From NCBI RefSeq assembly GCF_026127265.1, contig NZ_WWFG01000002.1, positions 2,232,001-2,296,000 on the forward strand: a DNA stretch of 64,000 nucleotides. The letters run 5' to 3'. Source of the stretch: Nostoc sp. KVJ3 (GTDB taxonomy: Bacteria > Cyanobacteriota > Cyanobacteriia > Cyanobacteriales > Nostocaceae). Shown here in pieces: positions 25,311-34,463 of this stretch. Under the pieces are notes generated by a model. It was not told the DNA's origin. It did no database searches and was given only the letters and a program-made list of their open reading frames with translations. The translations under genes and the position numbers were made by a program. Within the stretch, counting starts at the first letter, position 1, and each line of letters opens with the position of its first letter.

Positions 25311-27929
25311 TTAGCTGCTAAACACCTCAACAGGCAAGCGACTAAAAGAAAGACGCTCATTTTGCACATCTACAAAGATGGTGTCGCCGTTGTTGAATTC
25401 ACCGCGCAAAATAGCCTTAGCAATTTGAGTTTCTAACTCGCGCTGAATCGCCCGTTTCAGTGGACGCGCCCCATACACTGGGTCATACCCTACTTCTGCT
25501 AAAAAGTCAAGAGCAGTATCAGAGAGTTTGAGGGATATTTTGCGATCGCCCAATCTTTGGCGCAATCTTTCAACTTGCAACAGCACAATTTGCCGCAATT
25601 CCTTCTTATCTAAACCGTGGAAGATGATGATTTCGTCAATCCGGTTCAGGAACTCAGGACGGAAGCTGTTTCGCATCGCCTCCATGACTCGACGGCGCAT
25701 TTCGTCGTAGTGAGCGTTATCCCCAGCGAGATCGAGAATGTATTGCGAACCGATGTTGCTAGTCATGATGATAATAGCGTTCTTAAAGTCCACCTTATGA
25801 CCTTGGGCATCAGTAACGCGACCATCATCGAGAATTTGCAAGAAGATATTGAAGACATCGGGGTGTGCTTTCTCAATTTCGTCGAAGAGAATCACAGAGT
25901 AAGGACGGCGGCGAATCGCTTCTGTAAGTTGTCCGCCTTCTTCATAACCCACATATCCCGGAGGCGCACCGATTAAACGGGAGACGGCGTGTTTCTCCAT
26001 GTATTCCGACATATCGATTCGCACCAACGCATCTTCGCTATCGAACATATACCCCGCCAGTGCTTTCGCCAACTCGGTTTTACCCACACCCGTCGGCCCA
26101 AGGAAAATAAAGCTGGCGATGGGACGATTGGGATCGGCCAATCCAGCGCGCGATCGCTGAATTGCATCAGCTACTGCTGTGACTGCTTCTTCTTGTCCAA
26201 TGACGCGGTGATGTAGTTCATCTTCTAAATGCAGCAGTTTCTCTTTCTCAGATTCCACTAACTTGCTGATGGGAATTCCTGTCCATTTAGAAATAATTTC
26301 AGCAATATCACCTTCTGTAACTTCTTCCCGTAATAGTGATTTACCACTTCTTTGGGCGCTTGCCAACTCAGCTTCTACTGCTTCCAATTGGCGATGCAAG
26401 CTGGTTAAATTACCATATTTCAACTCCGCAGCCCGGTTAAGATCGTAATCGCGTTCTGCTTGCTGAATCTCTAAATTGACCCGTTCAATCTCCTTTTTCA
26501 CAGACTGAATTTTGTCAATGATATCTTTTTCAGATTGCCATTGAGTATTCAGGGTTCTTTGTTCTTCTTTGAGATCGGCAATTTCTTTTTCCAATCTTTC
26601 TAAACGTTCACGAGAAGCGGCATCACTTTCTTTTTGCAGCGATAGCTTCTCCATTTCCAATTGCAGAATCTTGCGATCGATTTCGTCGAGTTCTTCGGGT
26701 TTGGAGGTAATCTCCATTTTTAATCTCGCGGCGGCTTCATCTACCAAATCAATGGCTTTATCAGGGAGGAAGCGATCGCTAATATATCGACTCGACAACA
26801 CGGCGGCGGCGACCAAAGCACTATCAGAAATCTTCACCCCGTGGTGGTTTTCATAACGTTCTCTCAACCCACGCAAAATCGAAATACTATCTTCTACACT
26901 TGGCTGATCGACATAAACTTGTTGGAAGCGTCTTTCTAGTGCGGCATCTTTTTCGATATGTTTGCGGTATTCATCTAGAGTCGTCGCCCCAATACAACGC
27001 AATTCACCCCGCGCCAACATTGGTTTTAATAAGTTACTAGCATCCATCGCGCCTTGCGTTGCACCAGCGCCGACAACGGTGTGAATTTCATCAATAAATA
27101 AAATAATCTTGCCGGTAGATTCAGTAACTTCTTTTAATACTGCTTTCAGGCGTTCTTCAAATTCACCCCGGAATTTTGCCCCCGCAATCAAAGCACCCAT
27201 ATCTAAAGAAATCAACTTGCAGTCTTTGAGGGACTGAGGTACATCACCAGCGATAATGCGCTGTGCTAATCCTTCAGCGATCGCAGTTTTACCAACACCC
27301 GGTTCACCAATTAGCACAGGATTATTCTTGGTGCGGCGAGAGAGAATTTGGATAGTGCGGCGAATCTCATCATCTCGCCCAATCACTGGGTCAAGTAGAC
27401 CTTCATGGGCGGCTTTTGTGAGGTCACGCCCATATTTTTCCAGTGCTTCGTATTTGCCTTCTGGATTTTGATCGGTCACTTTTTGGCTCCCCCGAACTTG
27501 TTTAATAATATCTTTTAGCTTGCCTTCGTCTAAACCAAATTCTTGGAATAAAGCTTTGCCAAAGCGGTCATCTTTGGCATAACCCAGCAATAAGTGTTCA
27601 ATTGAAATATATTCATCTTGAAACTCCTTGCGATACACGTCTGCTCGATCTAGCAGTGTATCTAAGCTACGTCCTAAGTATACTGAGGTACTATTACCCG
27701 ATACTTTCGGCTGACGTTGGAAAAATTGTTCGGTGCGATCGCGCAGTTTTTGGAGGTTAACACCTGCTTTGGTGAGAATCCCAGTTGCTAGACCATCTTG
27801 TTCTAGCAGCGCTTTCATCAGGTGTTCGCTTTCAATTTGCTGTTGTTGATATTGTTTAACAATATCCGGGGTATGGGCGATCGCTTCCCAGGCTTTTTCT
27901 GTAAATTGGTTAGGATTAGTAGGTTGCAT
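25311..27929 (-). CDS. clpB: ATP-dependent chaperone ClpB
   Basis: 872 residues, full length. It is a disaggregase that threads aggregated proteins through a hexameric pore together with DnaK. It has an N-terminal Clp repeat domain (about 1-150), AAA-1 with Walker A GEPGVGKTA and Walker B ILFIDEIHT, the ClpB-specific coiled-coil middle domain (about 410-525, e.g. LEKEIADLKEEQRTL), and AAA-2 with GPTGVGKTE and VILFDEIEKAHPDV. There is no ClpP-binding IGF loop that I can see, consistent with ClpB rather than ClpC. It stands alone, and its promoter region (27930-28205) is shared with a divergent hypothetical gene. Confidence 0.95.
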   Translation of the reverse strand: MQPTNPNQFTEKAWEAIAHTPDIVKQYQQQQIESEHLMKALLEQDGLATGILTKAGVNLQKLRDRTEQFFQRQPKVSGNSTSVYLGRSLDTLLDRADVYRKEFQDEYISIEHLLLGYAKDDRFGKALFQEFGLDEGKLKDIIKQVRGSQKVTDQNPEGKYEALEKYGRDLTKAAHEGLLDPVIGRDDEIRRTIQILSRRTKNNPVLIGEPGVGKTAIAEGLAQRIIAGDVPQSLKDCKLISLDMGALIAGAKFRGEFEERLKAVLKEVTESTGKIILFIDEIHTVVGAGATQGAMDASNLLKPMLARGELRCIGATTLDEYRKHIEKDAALERRFQQVYVDQPSVEDSISILRGLRERYENHHGVKISDSALVAAAVLSSRYISDRFLPDKAIDLVDEAAARLKMEITSKPEELDEIDRKILQLEMEKLSLQKESDAASRERLERLEKEIADLKEEQRTLNTQWQSEKDIIDKIQSVKKEIERVNLEIQQAERDYDLNRAAELKYGNLTSLHRQLEAVEAELASAQRSGKSLLREEVTEGDIAEIISKWTGIPISKLVESEKEKLLHLEDELHHRVIGQEEAVTAVADAIQRSRAGLADPNRPIASFIFLGPTGVGKTELAKALAGYMFDSEDALVRIDMSEYMEKHAVSRLIGAPPGYVGYEEGGQLTEAIRRRPYSVILFDEIEKAHPDVFNIFLQILDDGRVTDAQGHKVDFKNAIIIMTSNIGSQYILDLAGDNAHYDEMRRRVMEAMRNSFRPEFLNRIDEIIIFHGLDKKELRQIVLLQVERLRQRLGDRKISLKLSDTALDFLAEVGYDPVYGARPLKRAIQRELETQIAKAILRGEFNNGDTIFVDVQNERLSFSRLPVEVFSS

Positions 27930-28205
27930 AGGCTTTTTCAGGAACGTAGAGGCGCAGTAGCTTGTCAGAGGCTACTACCAGAACACCAAGTCAAGATAAT
28001 TTCTGCTGTTAATAGATATTGTATGAAGAGGAGAGCGATCGCCTAGATCGGTGTTCACGTCTTGTAAAAGTGGTATTTTCCCCTAGTTCCGATTTTCCAC
28101 TGTGCGATTCTTGTTCAGAATGCGTACTCCAAGTATGACGGATTGAAGTTCTTCTACCCCTACACAGAGTTACTATGATCCCAGGTCGCCTAGTGGATAC
28201 TGAAA

Positions 28206-28580
28206 ATGATTAACCCCTACGACTTTGAAGATGATGACTTTGACTTTGAGGATGAGAATTTATTGAAAATAAAACCCATCAGCCAAATGACTGAAGGGGA
28301 AAAGCTAGAGCGATTTAAGCGGTTCTTCGACAGCAGCAGCCGTGCTATGTTGCAAGATTGTCTATTTCGCATCGTCAATGACCAAGATGGTACGGGTACG
28401 TTAGAAATTCTTTGCCCTAATGAAGTCGTAAGACAACGTCTTTCAAAGAAAAAGCGCAAAATTACCAACAATATCAACACCTGCTGGAGTCATATTAGAT
28501 GGTTTTCCCTATGCGTCCAGCAAGATAGTGAGTTGAATTGTCATAAATTTACCCGTAATGGCGATTTGGTGACATCTTAG
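28206..28580 (+). CDS. Hypothetical acidic protein
   Basis: 124 residues. The first 20 residues are extremely acidic (PYDFEDDDFDFEDENLL); the rest is mixed and contains RMLQDC-like helices and a basic patch (RQRLSKKKRKITNNI). I recognise no family. It is divergent from clpB and followed 65 bases later by a Trp-rich gene. The reading frame is uninterrupted and has good codon bias, so I keep it as a real gene. Confidence 0.5.
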   Translation: MINPYDFEDDDFDFEDENLLKIKPISQMTEGEKLERFKRFFDSSSRAMLQDCLFRIVNDQDGTGTLEILCPNEVVRQRLSKKKRKITNNINTCWSHIRWFSLCVQQDSELNCHKFTRNGDLVTS

Positions 28581-28645
28581 CAGTGAGGGGATGAGGGAGA
28601 TGAGGGAGAAATAAATAATGCCCAATGCCCAACGACAAATAACAA

Positions 28646-28900
28646 ATGACTAAAAAACAAAAATTTCCTTACCTAGTTGGTTCTAAGTGGACGGCGCAGC
28701 AAAAAGTAGACGGTTGGCGGCACTTCCAAGTAGTCAATCGGAAAAATCAGGCTAAGTGGGTTTACGCCGAAATGGTTTCTGCTTGCGATCCTCAAGTCCG
28801 TTTTTGGATAAATGCCAAATTATTACAAGATAGCTCACAGTGGCAAGCTGGCTGGCAAACATTACAGGAAATCCACGGGCTTGAAACTGAGGTGTCCTGA
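28646..28900 (+). CDS. TIGR02450-type Trp-rich protein
   Basis: 84 residues with five tryptophans in conserved-looking positions: LVGSKWTAQQKVDGWRHFQV, AKWVYAEMVSAC, VRFWINAKLL and WQAGWQTLQEI. This pattern is that of the TIGR02450 family of Trp-rich proteins found in cyanobacteria and proteobacteria. The function is unknown. A terminator hairpin follows about 65 bases after the stop. Confidence 0.75.
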   Translation: MTKKQKFPYLVGSKWTAQQKVDGWRHFQVVNRKNQAKWVYAEMVSACDPQVRFWINAKLLQDSSQWQAGWQTLQEIHGLETEVS

Positions 28901-28964
28901 TTCCCTTCTATAGCTCGACTGAAATAAATTTTAGGACTTACGCACACTCTAAAATTTTTCTCTT

Positions 28965-28990
28965 AGCCCACGGAGGTGGGCTTTGCTTTG
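28965..28990 (+). terminator. Rho-independent-like terminator
   Basis: Arms AGCCCAC and GTGGGCT with a GGAG loop, followed by TTGCTTT. It is placed downstream of the Trp-rich protein gene. Confidence 0.6.
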
Positions 28991-29598
28991 TGTAGCCGCA
29001 AATTCTATTCGCCTTGGCTCTTGGAAAATATTTGACAAATTAATAATATTTTACAAAATCACACTAACTCACTCTCAAGCAGCAATTAAATGGTTCCCTA
29101 TACCGACTGAAAACTGCCAGATTATCTGCGATACCTTCTCTAAGAGACGCTAGGCGTAGCTTGCTTCCACGAAGTGGTACGGTGCAGTAGTATTTCCAGC
29201 ATAAGGCTGCATATACCTCTCTTTACCCTTCACCCTGTGCCCCAATACCCTGAAAACACGTTGCACGAATATTAACTAAATTCTATGAAAACCATTCAAA
29301 AAAGCCAATTCCAAATTTTTGTTTTTTGTAACTCTTTTTATAAAAATAATTAGTAAAAACTATTTATACATGATTTTTAGAGCTAAATATGACTTTTAAG
29401 GTAATTAAAAACCAAAATAACTATAATTAATTTCTAATTCATCCGATAAAACCCGTTTATAAAATAACAGCCACTTTCCTTTCTATGTAATTTGCCCAAT
29501 AATGACATTCATAGACCTCACGCATCGCCATCTCAGGAAAGGTGAAGGCAAATGTTTGAGCCACATGTTTGAAAAAAAGCTATAAGAGGGAAACAACA
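28991..29598. other. Upstream region of chlL
   Basis: About 600 bases without a gene. Near 29137-29182 lies a small dispersed repeat (AGAGACGCTAGGCGTAGC). The remainder is AT-rich and must contain the chlLN promoter. No riboswitch is recognised. Confidence 0.5.
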
Positions 29599-30465
29599 GT
29601 GAAACTAGCAGTCTACGGAAAAGGTGGTATCGGTAAATCCACAACTAGCTGTAACATATCCGTCGCCCTAGCTAAACGTGGCAAGAAAGTGCTGCAAATT
29701 GGCTGCGATCCCAAACATGACAGCACCTTTACCCTGACTGGGTTTTTGATTCCCACAATTATCGACACCCTCCAAGAAAAGGATTATCACTACGAAGATG
29801 TCTGGCCGGAAGATGTAATTTATAAAGGCTATGGCGGTGTGGATTGCGTAGAAGCCGGTGGCCCACCTGCGGGTGCTGGGTGTGGCGGCTACGTAGTCGG
29901 TGAAACCGTAAAATTACTTAAAGAACTCAACGCCTTTGATGAGTACGATGTAATTCTTTTTGACGTTCTGGGTGACGTAGTTTGTGGTGGTTTTGCAGCA
30001 CCACTCAACTATGCAGATTACTGCCTGATTGTTACAGACAACGGCTTTGATGCTTTGTTTGCGGCTAATCGCATTGCTGCTTCAGTCCGCGAAAAAGCAA
30101 GAACTCACCCACTGCGTTTAGCTGGGTTAATTGGCAATCGCACATCCAAGCGCGACTTGATTGAAAAATATATAGAAGCTGTGCCAATGCCAGTTTTGGA
30201 AGTTTTACCTTTGATTGAAGATATCCGTGTTTCCCGTGTGAAAGGCAAGACTTTGTTTGAGATGGCAGAGCAAGATCCTTCCCTAGACTACGTTTGCGAC
30301 TACTATCTCAACATCGCCGACCAAATTCTAGCGCGTCCCGAAGGTGTTGTACCTAACGACACACCAGATCGGGAGTTGTTCTCTTTGTTATCCGATTTTT
30401 ATCTAAATCCGGGTAAACCCCAGGTTCCTAATTCAGAAGAGGAACTAGACTTGATGATTGTATAA
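29599..30465 (+). CDS. chlL: Light-independent protochlorophyllide reductase ATP-binding protein ChlL
   Basis: 288 residues from GTG 29599. This start matches the family N-terminus MKLAVYGKGGIGKST and has AAGAGGGAA nine bases upstream; the longer TTG start at 29569 adds ten atypical residues. ChlL is the NifH-like reductase of DPOR. It dimerises, binds ATP at the P-loop GKGGIGKST, and carries a bridging [4Fe-4S] cluster through the cysteines in AGCGGYVVGE and GDVVCGGFAAP. It donates electrons to ChlNB for chlorophyll synthesis in the dark. It is followed at 33 bases by an acidic protein gene and then chlN, the usual cyanobacterial order. Confidence 0.95.
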   Translation: MKLAVYGKGGIGKSTTSCNISVALAKRGKKVLQIGCDPKHDSTFTLTGFLIPTIIDTLQEKDYHYEDVWPEDVIYKGYGGVDCVEAGGPPAGAGCGGYVVGETVKLLKELNAFDEYDVILFDVLGDVVCGGFAAPLNYADYCLIVTDNGFDALFAANRIAASVREKARTHPLRLAGLIGNRTSKRDLIEKYIEAVPMPVLEVLPLIEDIRVSRVKGKTLFEMAEQDPSLDYVCDYYLNIADQILARPEGVVPNDTPDRELFSLLSDFYLNPGKPQVPNSEEELDLMIV

Positions 30466-30497
30466 ATCATCAAGTTCTCAGGATGGGGGACAATAAC

Positions 30498-31289
30498 ATG
30501 GCATTCTTTAACAGCTTTACGGATTCAATAAAGCAAAAGTGGTTGCAATTTTTCCAGAATAATCGAGACTGGATTACCCTGCACATGGAAGTTGAATCAG
30601 TGTACACCCCTGATGGCGGGAAGCGACCACCTTCTTACCTCATCCTGGGAGTTCTTAACGCCCTAGAGCCAAAGCTAGCGCAGTTAATGTTGCCCTTTGC
30701 CAAACTTAATCCTGATGCTGATACGTTGATTGAGGTGCTGGATTTGCATTTTGACCCAGATTTAGCCCTTGGTAATCGCTTCGTTGTCAGCCCAGATGTA
30801 GAGAAATACGCAGAAGAAGCAGCAGCGATCGTTGATGAAAAGCCTGAAGATGAAACATTGACACATGCTCATACAAATGGCTTTGCGTCGGCGGCGGTAG
30901 TTCAAGAGTTCGCAATCCTGGATTCTGAGGATGAAAGTCTGGAAATCAGCGAGTTGGAAGATAGCGAAAATGGCTTTGGCGATATTTCCTTATCTAACGG
31001 ACAAGCCTCAAAAGATGAGTCTCTCGAAACCTCTAGTTTAGAAGCAGATGAATTTGGGGAAATTGCCTTCGATACAGATGCAACATCTGCAATGGAAGTA
31101 AAGCTGGATGACGAAGTGCTTGAAGATAGCCGAATAGATGAAAATGCGTTTAAAGACGTGTTATCAGATGTCTGGGGTGATGAAACAGCTTTGCAAAAGG
31201 CTGAAGAAAGTAACGATTTTTTGGGGGAAGAATTGCCAGCAGGCGTTTTTGATGAATCAGAAATTGCCCGCCTCTTCCCCAATGCTTAA
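30498..31289 (+). CDS. Acidic spacer protein between chlL and chlN (DUF5331-like)
   Basis: 263 residues from ATG 30498, preferred over ATG 30483 because GGATGGGGGA lies just before it. The N-terminal 110 residues (FTDSIKQKWLQFFQNNRDWI, DGGKRPPSYLILGVLNALEP) are a conserved globular domain that I associate with DUF5331. The rest is low-complexity and very acidic (Glu, Asp and Ser runs), ending with LFPNA. Its location between chlL and chlN is conserved in many cyanobacteria, suggesting a role in DPOR assembly or regulation, but no function is known to me. Confidence 0.7.
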   Translation: MAFFNSFTDSIKQKWLQFFQNNRDWITLHMEVESVYTPDGGKRPPSYLILGVLNALEPKLAQLMLPFAKLNPDADTLIEVLDLHFDPDLALGNRFVVSPDVEKYAEEAAAIVDEKPEDETLTHAHTNGFASAAVVQEFAILDSEDESLEISELEDSENGFGDISLSNGQASKDESLETSSLEADEFGEIAFDTDATSAMEVKLDDEVLEDSRIDENAFKDVLSDVWGDETALQKAEESNDFLGEELPAGVFDESEIARLFPNA

Positions 31290-31465
31290 TTATTGCCGTT
31301 CTTCGCAATTTTAAGTTTTAGATTTGGGGTTTTGGATGAGAAATTAGGGAAATTGTCGTTAGACAGAGGATACTTTTGTTGTCCCAGCCTTCAATCCAAA
31401 ATTATCAATCTAAAATCTAAAATTGGTTGATCTGCCATTAAATATCAAGGGGAGAAAAAACCAAA

Positions 31466-32869
31466 ATGACTGTCGCTCAACAACCAGAAGCTTTAAGCTT
31501 TGAATGTGAAACCGGAAATTACCATACCTTTTGCCCAATTAGCTGCGTGGCGTGGTTATACCAAAAAATTGAAGATAGCTTCTTTTTGGTGATTGGGACA
31601 AAAACTTGTGGCTACTTCCTGCAAAATGCGATGGGGGTGATGATTTTTGCTGAACCCCGCTATGCAATGGCAGAGTTGGAAGAGGGCGATATTTCGGCAC
31701 AACTGAATGATTATGAAGAGTTAAAGCGGTTGTGTTTGCAAATTAAACGCGATCGCAATCCTAGTGTAATTGTCTGGATTGGCACTTGCACCACGGAAAT
31801 TATCAAAACAGATTTGGAAGGTTTAGCACCGAAGTTAGAATCGGAAATCGGGATTCCCATCGTTGTAGCGCGGGCAAATGGTCTAGATTACGCCTTCACC
31901 CAAGGAGAAGACACCGTATTAGCAGCAATGGCTAACCGTTGTCCTGATAAGTCTCCGGTGGCGGAAACTGAGAAAATTGAACGGAATGCGATCGCTAAAT
32001 TGCTCAACTTTGGTAAAAAGAAAGAAGATGTCGCCCAAGATGAATCTGAGTACGTAGATCATCCACCCTTAGTTCTTTTTGGCTCCCTTCCCGACCCCGT
32101 AGTGACTCAATTAACCTTGGAACTGAAGAAACAAGGTATCAAAGTTTCCGGCTGGCTACCCGCGAAGCGCTTCACAGAACTGCCAGTACTGGAAGAAGGG
32201 TATTATGTCGCTGGTGTCAACCCCTTCCTCAGTCGCACAGCTACCACCTTAATGCGCCGCCGCAAGTGTAAACTCATTGGCGCACCCTTCCCCATTGGCC
32301 CCGATGGTACTCGCGCTTGGATTGAGAAAATCTGCTCTGTGTTTGGTATTACTCCCAAGGGTTTGGATGAACGGGAAGCCCAAATTTGGGCAGGTTTGGA
32401 AGATTACGTGAAACTGATTCGCGGTAAGTCTGTATTCTTCATGGGTGATAACTTGCTGGAAGTTTCCCAAGCCAGATTCTTAATCCGTTGTGGGATGACA
32501 GTTCACGAAATCGGCATTCCTTACATGGATAAGCGCTATCAAGCTGCTGAATTGGCACTTTTGGAGAAAACTTGCCAGGAAATGAATTCACCTCTGCCAA
32601 GGATTGTAGAGAAGCCGGATAATTACAATCAACTTCAGCGAATTTATGAGTTGAAACCAGATTTGGTAATTACTGGTATGGCTCACGCGAATCCATTGGA
32701 AGCACGGGGTATTAATACAAAGTGGTCTGTGGAATTCACTTTTGCTCAAATTCACGGCTTTACGAATGCGCGTGACATGTTAGAGTTGGTGACTCGTCCG
32801 CTACGTCGGAATAATAATTTGAAAGATTTGGGTTGGGATAAGTTGGTGAGAGAAGAAGCGAAGATTTAA
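31466..32869 (+). CDS. chlN: Light-independent protochlorophyllide reductase subunit N
   Basis: 467 residues. This NifD-like subunit forms the DPOR catalytic core with ChlB. The N-terminal cysteines for the NB cluster lie in CETGNYHTFCPISC and later TKTCGYF and GTCTTEI. The C-terminal part contains the protochlorophyllide-facing region. The start ATG 31466 follows AAGGGGAGAAAA. It is preceded by chlL and the acidic protein and followed by a strong terminator, so the three genes form one unit. chlB is not in this window. Confidence 0.95.
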   Translation: MTVAQQPEALSFECETGNYHTFCPISCVAWLYQKIEDSFFLVIGTKTCGYFLQNAMGVMIFAEPRYAMAELEEGDISAQLNDYEELKRLCLQIKRDRNPSVIVWIGTCTTEIIKTDLEGLAPKLESEIGIPIVVARANGLDYAFTQGEDTVLAAMANRCPDKSPVAETEKIERNAIAKLLNFGKKKEDVAQDESEYVDHPPLVLFGSLPDPVVTQLTLELKKQGIKVSGWLPAKRFTELPVLEEGYYVAGVNPFLSRTATTLMRRRKCKLIGAPFPIGPDGTRAWIEKICSVFGITPKGLDEREAQIWAGLEDYVKLIRGKSVFFMGDNLLEVSQARFLIRCGMTVHEIGIPYMDKRYQAAELALLEKTCQEMNSPLPRIVEKPDNYNQLQRIYELKPDLVITGMAHANPLEARGINTKWSVEFTFAQIHGFTNARDMLELVTRPLRRNNNLKDLGWDKLVREEAKI

Positions 32870-32915
32870 ATTTGGGTTTGGATTTGGATTGAGCAACAGC
32901 ATAATACTATGTTAT

Positions 32916-32944
32916 GGGCGAACTTTCGAGTTCGTCCTTTTTTT
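32916..32944 (+). terminator. Rho-independent terminator of the chlL-chlN unit
   Basis: Stem GGGCGAACT / AGTTCGTCC (8 of 9 paired) with a TTCG tetraloop and seven T residues, 46 bases after the chlN stop. Confidence 0.85.
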
Positions 32945-33351
32945 ATGAACCGCAGAGGCGCAGAGAACACAGAGAAATAAAGGATGTTTTAAAAGTGGTT
33001 GGCTGTAATTTTAGGCACTTCTAGATCCCCCCTAGCCCCCCTTAAAAAGGGGGAAGAATCAAAGTCCCCCAATTTATCGGGGGATTTAGGGGGATCTCCA
33101 ACGATTTTGGGTTTCTACAGAGATGTGTGTACACCGTAGCCTTATAAAGGAGAGGGAACTAGATTTCTTTTTCCCTCCTTTATAAGGGGGGATTAAGGGG
33201 GGTAATTCACCGTAGCCCCAAGCAGTACTTCATTTACTTGCAAAGTGCTGTATCTATAGACAATACTAACTCTCCTAGCTATAAATCTTTCCTGATAAGA
33301 GTTACAGGATTTTGTTAGGCTTGAGTGATTGTCAATAATTTTAAGCTATTG
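32945..33351. repeat. C/G-rich palindromic repeats downstream of chlN
   Basis: The segment 33024-33105 is composed of nested palindromes (TAGATCCCCCCTAGCCCCCC with AAAAAGGGGG, and TCCCCC...GGGGGATTTAGGGGGATCT). A second palindrome at 33145-33205 pairs TAAAGGAGAGGGA with TCCCTCCTTTA. They are typical cyanobacterial intergenic repeats. No gene is visible. Confidence 0.6.
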
Positions 33352-33542
33352 TTGAAGAAGGCATCTATGCTGAGGGCAGAGGGCAGAAGGAACTTTTTCG
33401 TTGGGGATTCAGACCCCAACCAATTGTAAGCACCGTATAGACGGTGGGGTTTTATACCCAAGTTCGGTTCGGTCACAGGCAGAGGGAGGAGGCAGTATTC
33501 CCTTCTGCCTTCTGCCTCCTGCCCTCTGCCTTTCTTGATAAA
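33352..33542. repeat. 191-bp dispersed repeat (copy 1 of 2)
   Basis: Identical by eye over all 191 bases to 58078-58268 in direct orientation. It has imperfect inverted ends (GGCAGAGGGCAGAAGGAA against TTCCCTTCTGCC...CTCTGCC) and an inner palindrome-like GACCCCAACC...GGTGGGGTTT. It is non-coding and MITE-like. Confidence 0.85.
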
Positions 33543-33670
33543 TAATTGGTAGTTGACAACTTCAATAAGTAAATTTTTCCAACAGAAATATAAGTAATAT
33601 TACTAGCAACAATCAATATTGTCTCTAAGCTCTGAGAATAAAGTAATTATTTCGGAGAGAGGAATAGATA

Positions 33671-33893
33671 ATGGAATTAGAAAAATTATTTTGTGAAATA
33701 GATGATTTTTGTTTAATTTTTGAAGAAGCTTTTCATTTCTATTGCTATTGCATCTCAAAAGCAACAAAGAGAAAGTAAGAGTCAACTATGTTTAAGTGAG
33801 GTCACGACAATAATAGTCTATTTTCATCATTCTAGTTATCGAAATTTCAAGAGTTATTATCAAGAGAATCTAGTAAAATATTATGGACTATAA
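33671..33893 (+). pseudogene. IS982-family transposase remnant (N-terminal part, frameshifted)
   Basis: From ATG 33671 the frame reads MELEKLFCEIDDFCLIFEEAF, the typical N-terminus of IS982 transposases, and ends early at TAA. One base shift further on, the sequence continues QQRESKSQLCLSEVTTIIV followed by YFHHSSYRNFKSYYQENLV, the next conserved part (LSE.TTI..YFH.S.YR.FK.YY). It then stops at 33891-33893. The catalytic DDE region is absent. The minus-strand reading frame over the same bases is not a gene. Confidence 0.65.
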
Positions 33894-34463
33894 GCCGACC
33901 AATAATCACTGCTGAGAATCTCCGCAAAGTCTTCTCCCTGTGAGAATTTAACTTCAGCCGAACTGCGGGTGGGCGCTAAAAATAGCACACAGACTGAAGC
34001 AGATGTCGCTACCCAGAGCCAGTAATTCACCCATCAAGCCGATAACTAATTTCATCAACGCAACGTACAAGAGGCTGTTGTATCAATTCTCACCACTGCT
34101 CATAGCTGGGGTACAGGCTTTGACTAAACCCTAATTTTTTCGCAATAAGCAAGAATTAATGACATTACTTTTAACTCATTGAGAATATACTTTACTTATT
34201 GACATGATGCGGTCGCCCTGGTATGACCCCTTATTAATTCGCCAACAGTCTCATAGCATTTTAGCGATAGAGATTTTGCGACTGCCGAAGACATCGTTGA
34301 TAAATTTTTACAATATTATTTGATACCTATTACACTTTCTCTACCAAATAGGGGAAGCATAAAGAACGATGAAGCCGTTGCTAAAAAATTAGCCGAACAA
34401 ATTGTTATGGCTAAATTGCAGCTATTCTCTCTTTATTCTGTCTACAACTATTAAAAAACAGTC
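33894..34463. other. Gene-free or decayed coding interval
   Basis: 570 bases upstream of the cNMP-domain gene. From 34254 a plus-strand frame runs to a TAA just before 34464 and reads SDRDFATAEDIVDKFLQYYL, which looks like a fragment of decayed coding sequence but has no recognisable family or start codon. Otherwise nothing is seen. Confidence 0.4.

Noticed and set aside
25617..26856. Several plus-strand frames antisense to clpB.
   Set aside because: ClpB is full length with all motifs. The antisense frames are shadows with no start context.
28217..28480. Minus-strand 87-codon Ser-rich frame.
   Set aside because: It opposes the acidic hypothetical gene and its Ser/Lys-rich text is just the complement of Asp/Glu codons.
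29569..29598. A longer chlL start (TTG 29569).
   Set aside because: It adds ten residues not found in ChlL and lacks a ribosome-binding site, while GTG 29599 has one and gives the family N-terminus.
30902..31282. Minus-strand 126-codon frame rich in Ser.
   Set aside because: Complement of the acidic low-complexity tail of the chlL-chlN spacer protein, not a gene.
33603..33785. Minus-strand 60-codon frame near the IS982 relic.
   Set aside because: The plus strand carries a clear transposase N-terminus over the same bases. The minus frame has no signal or family.
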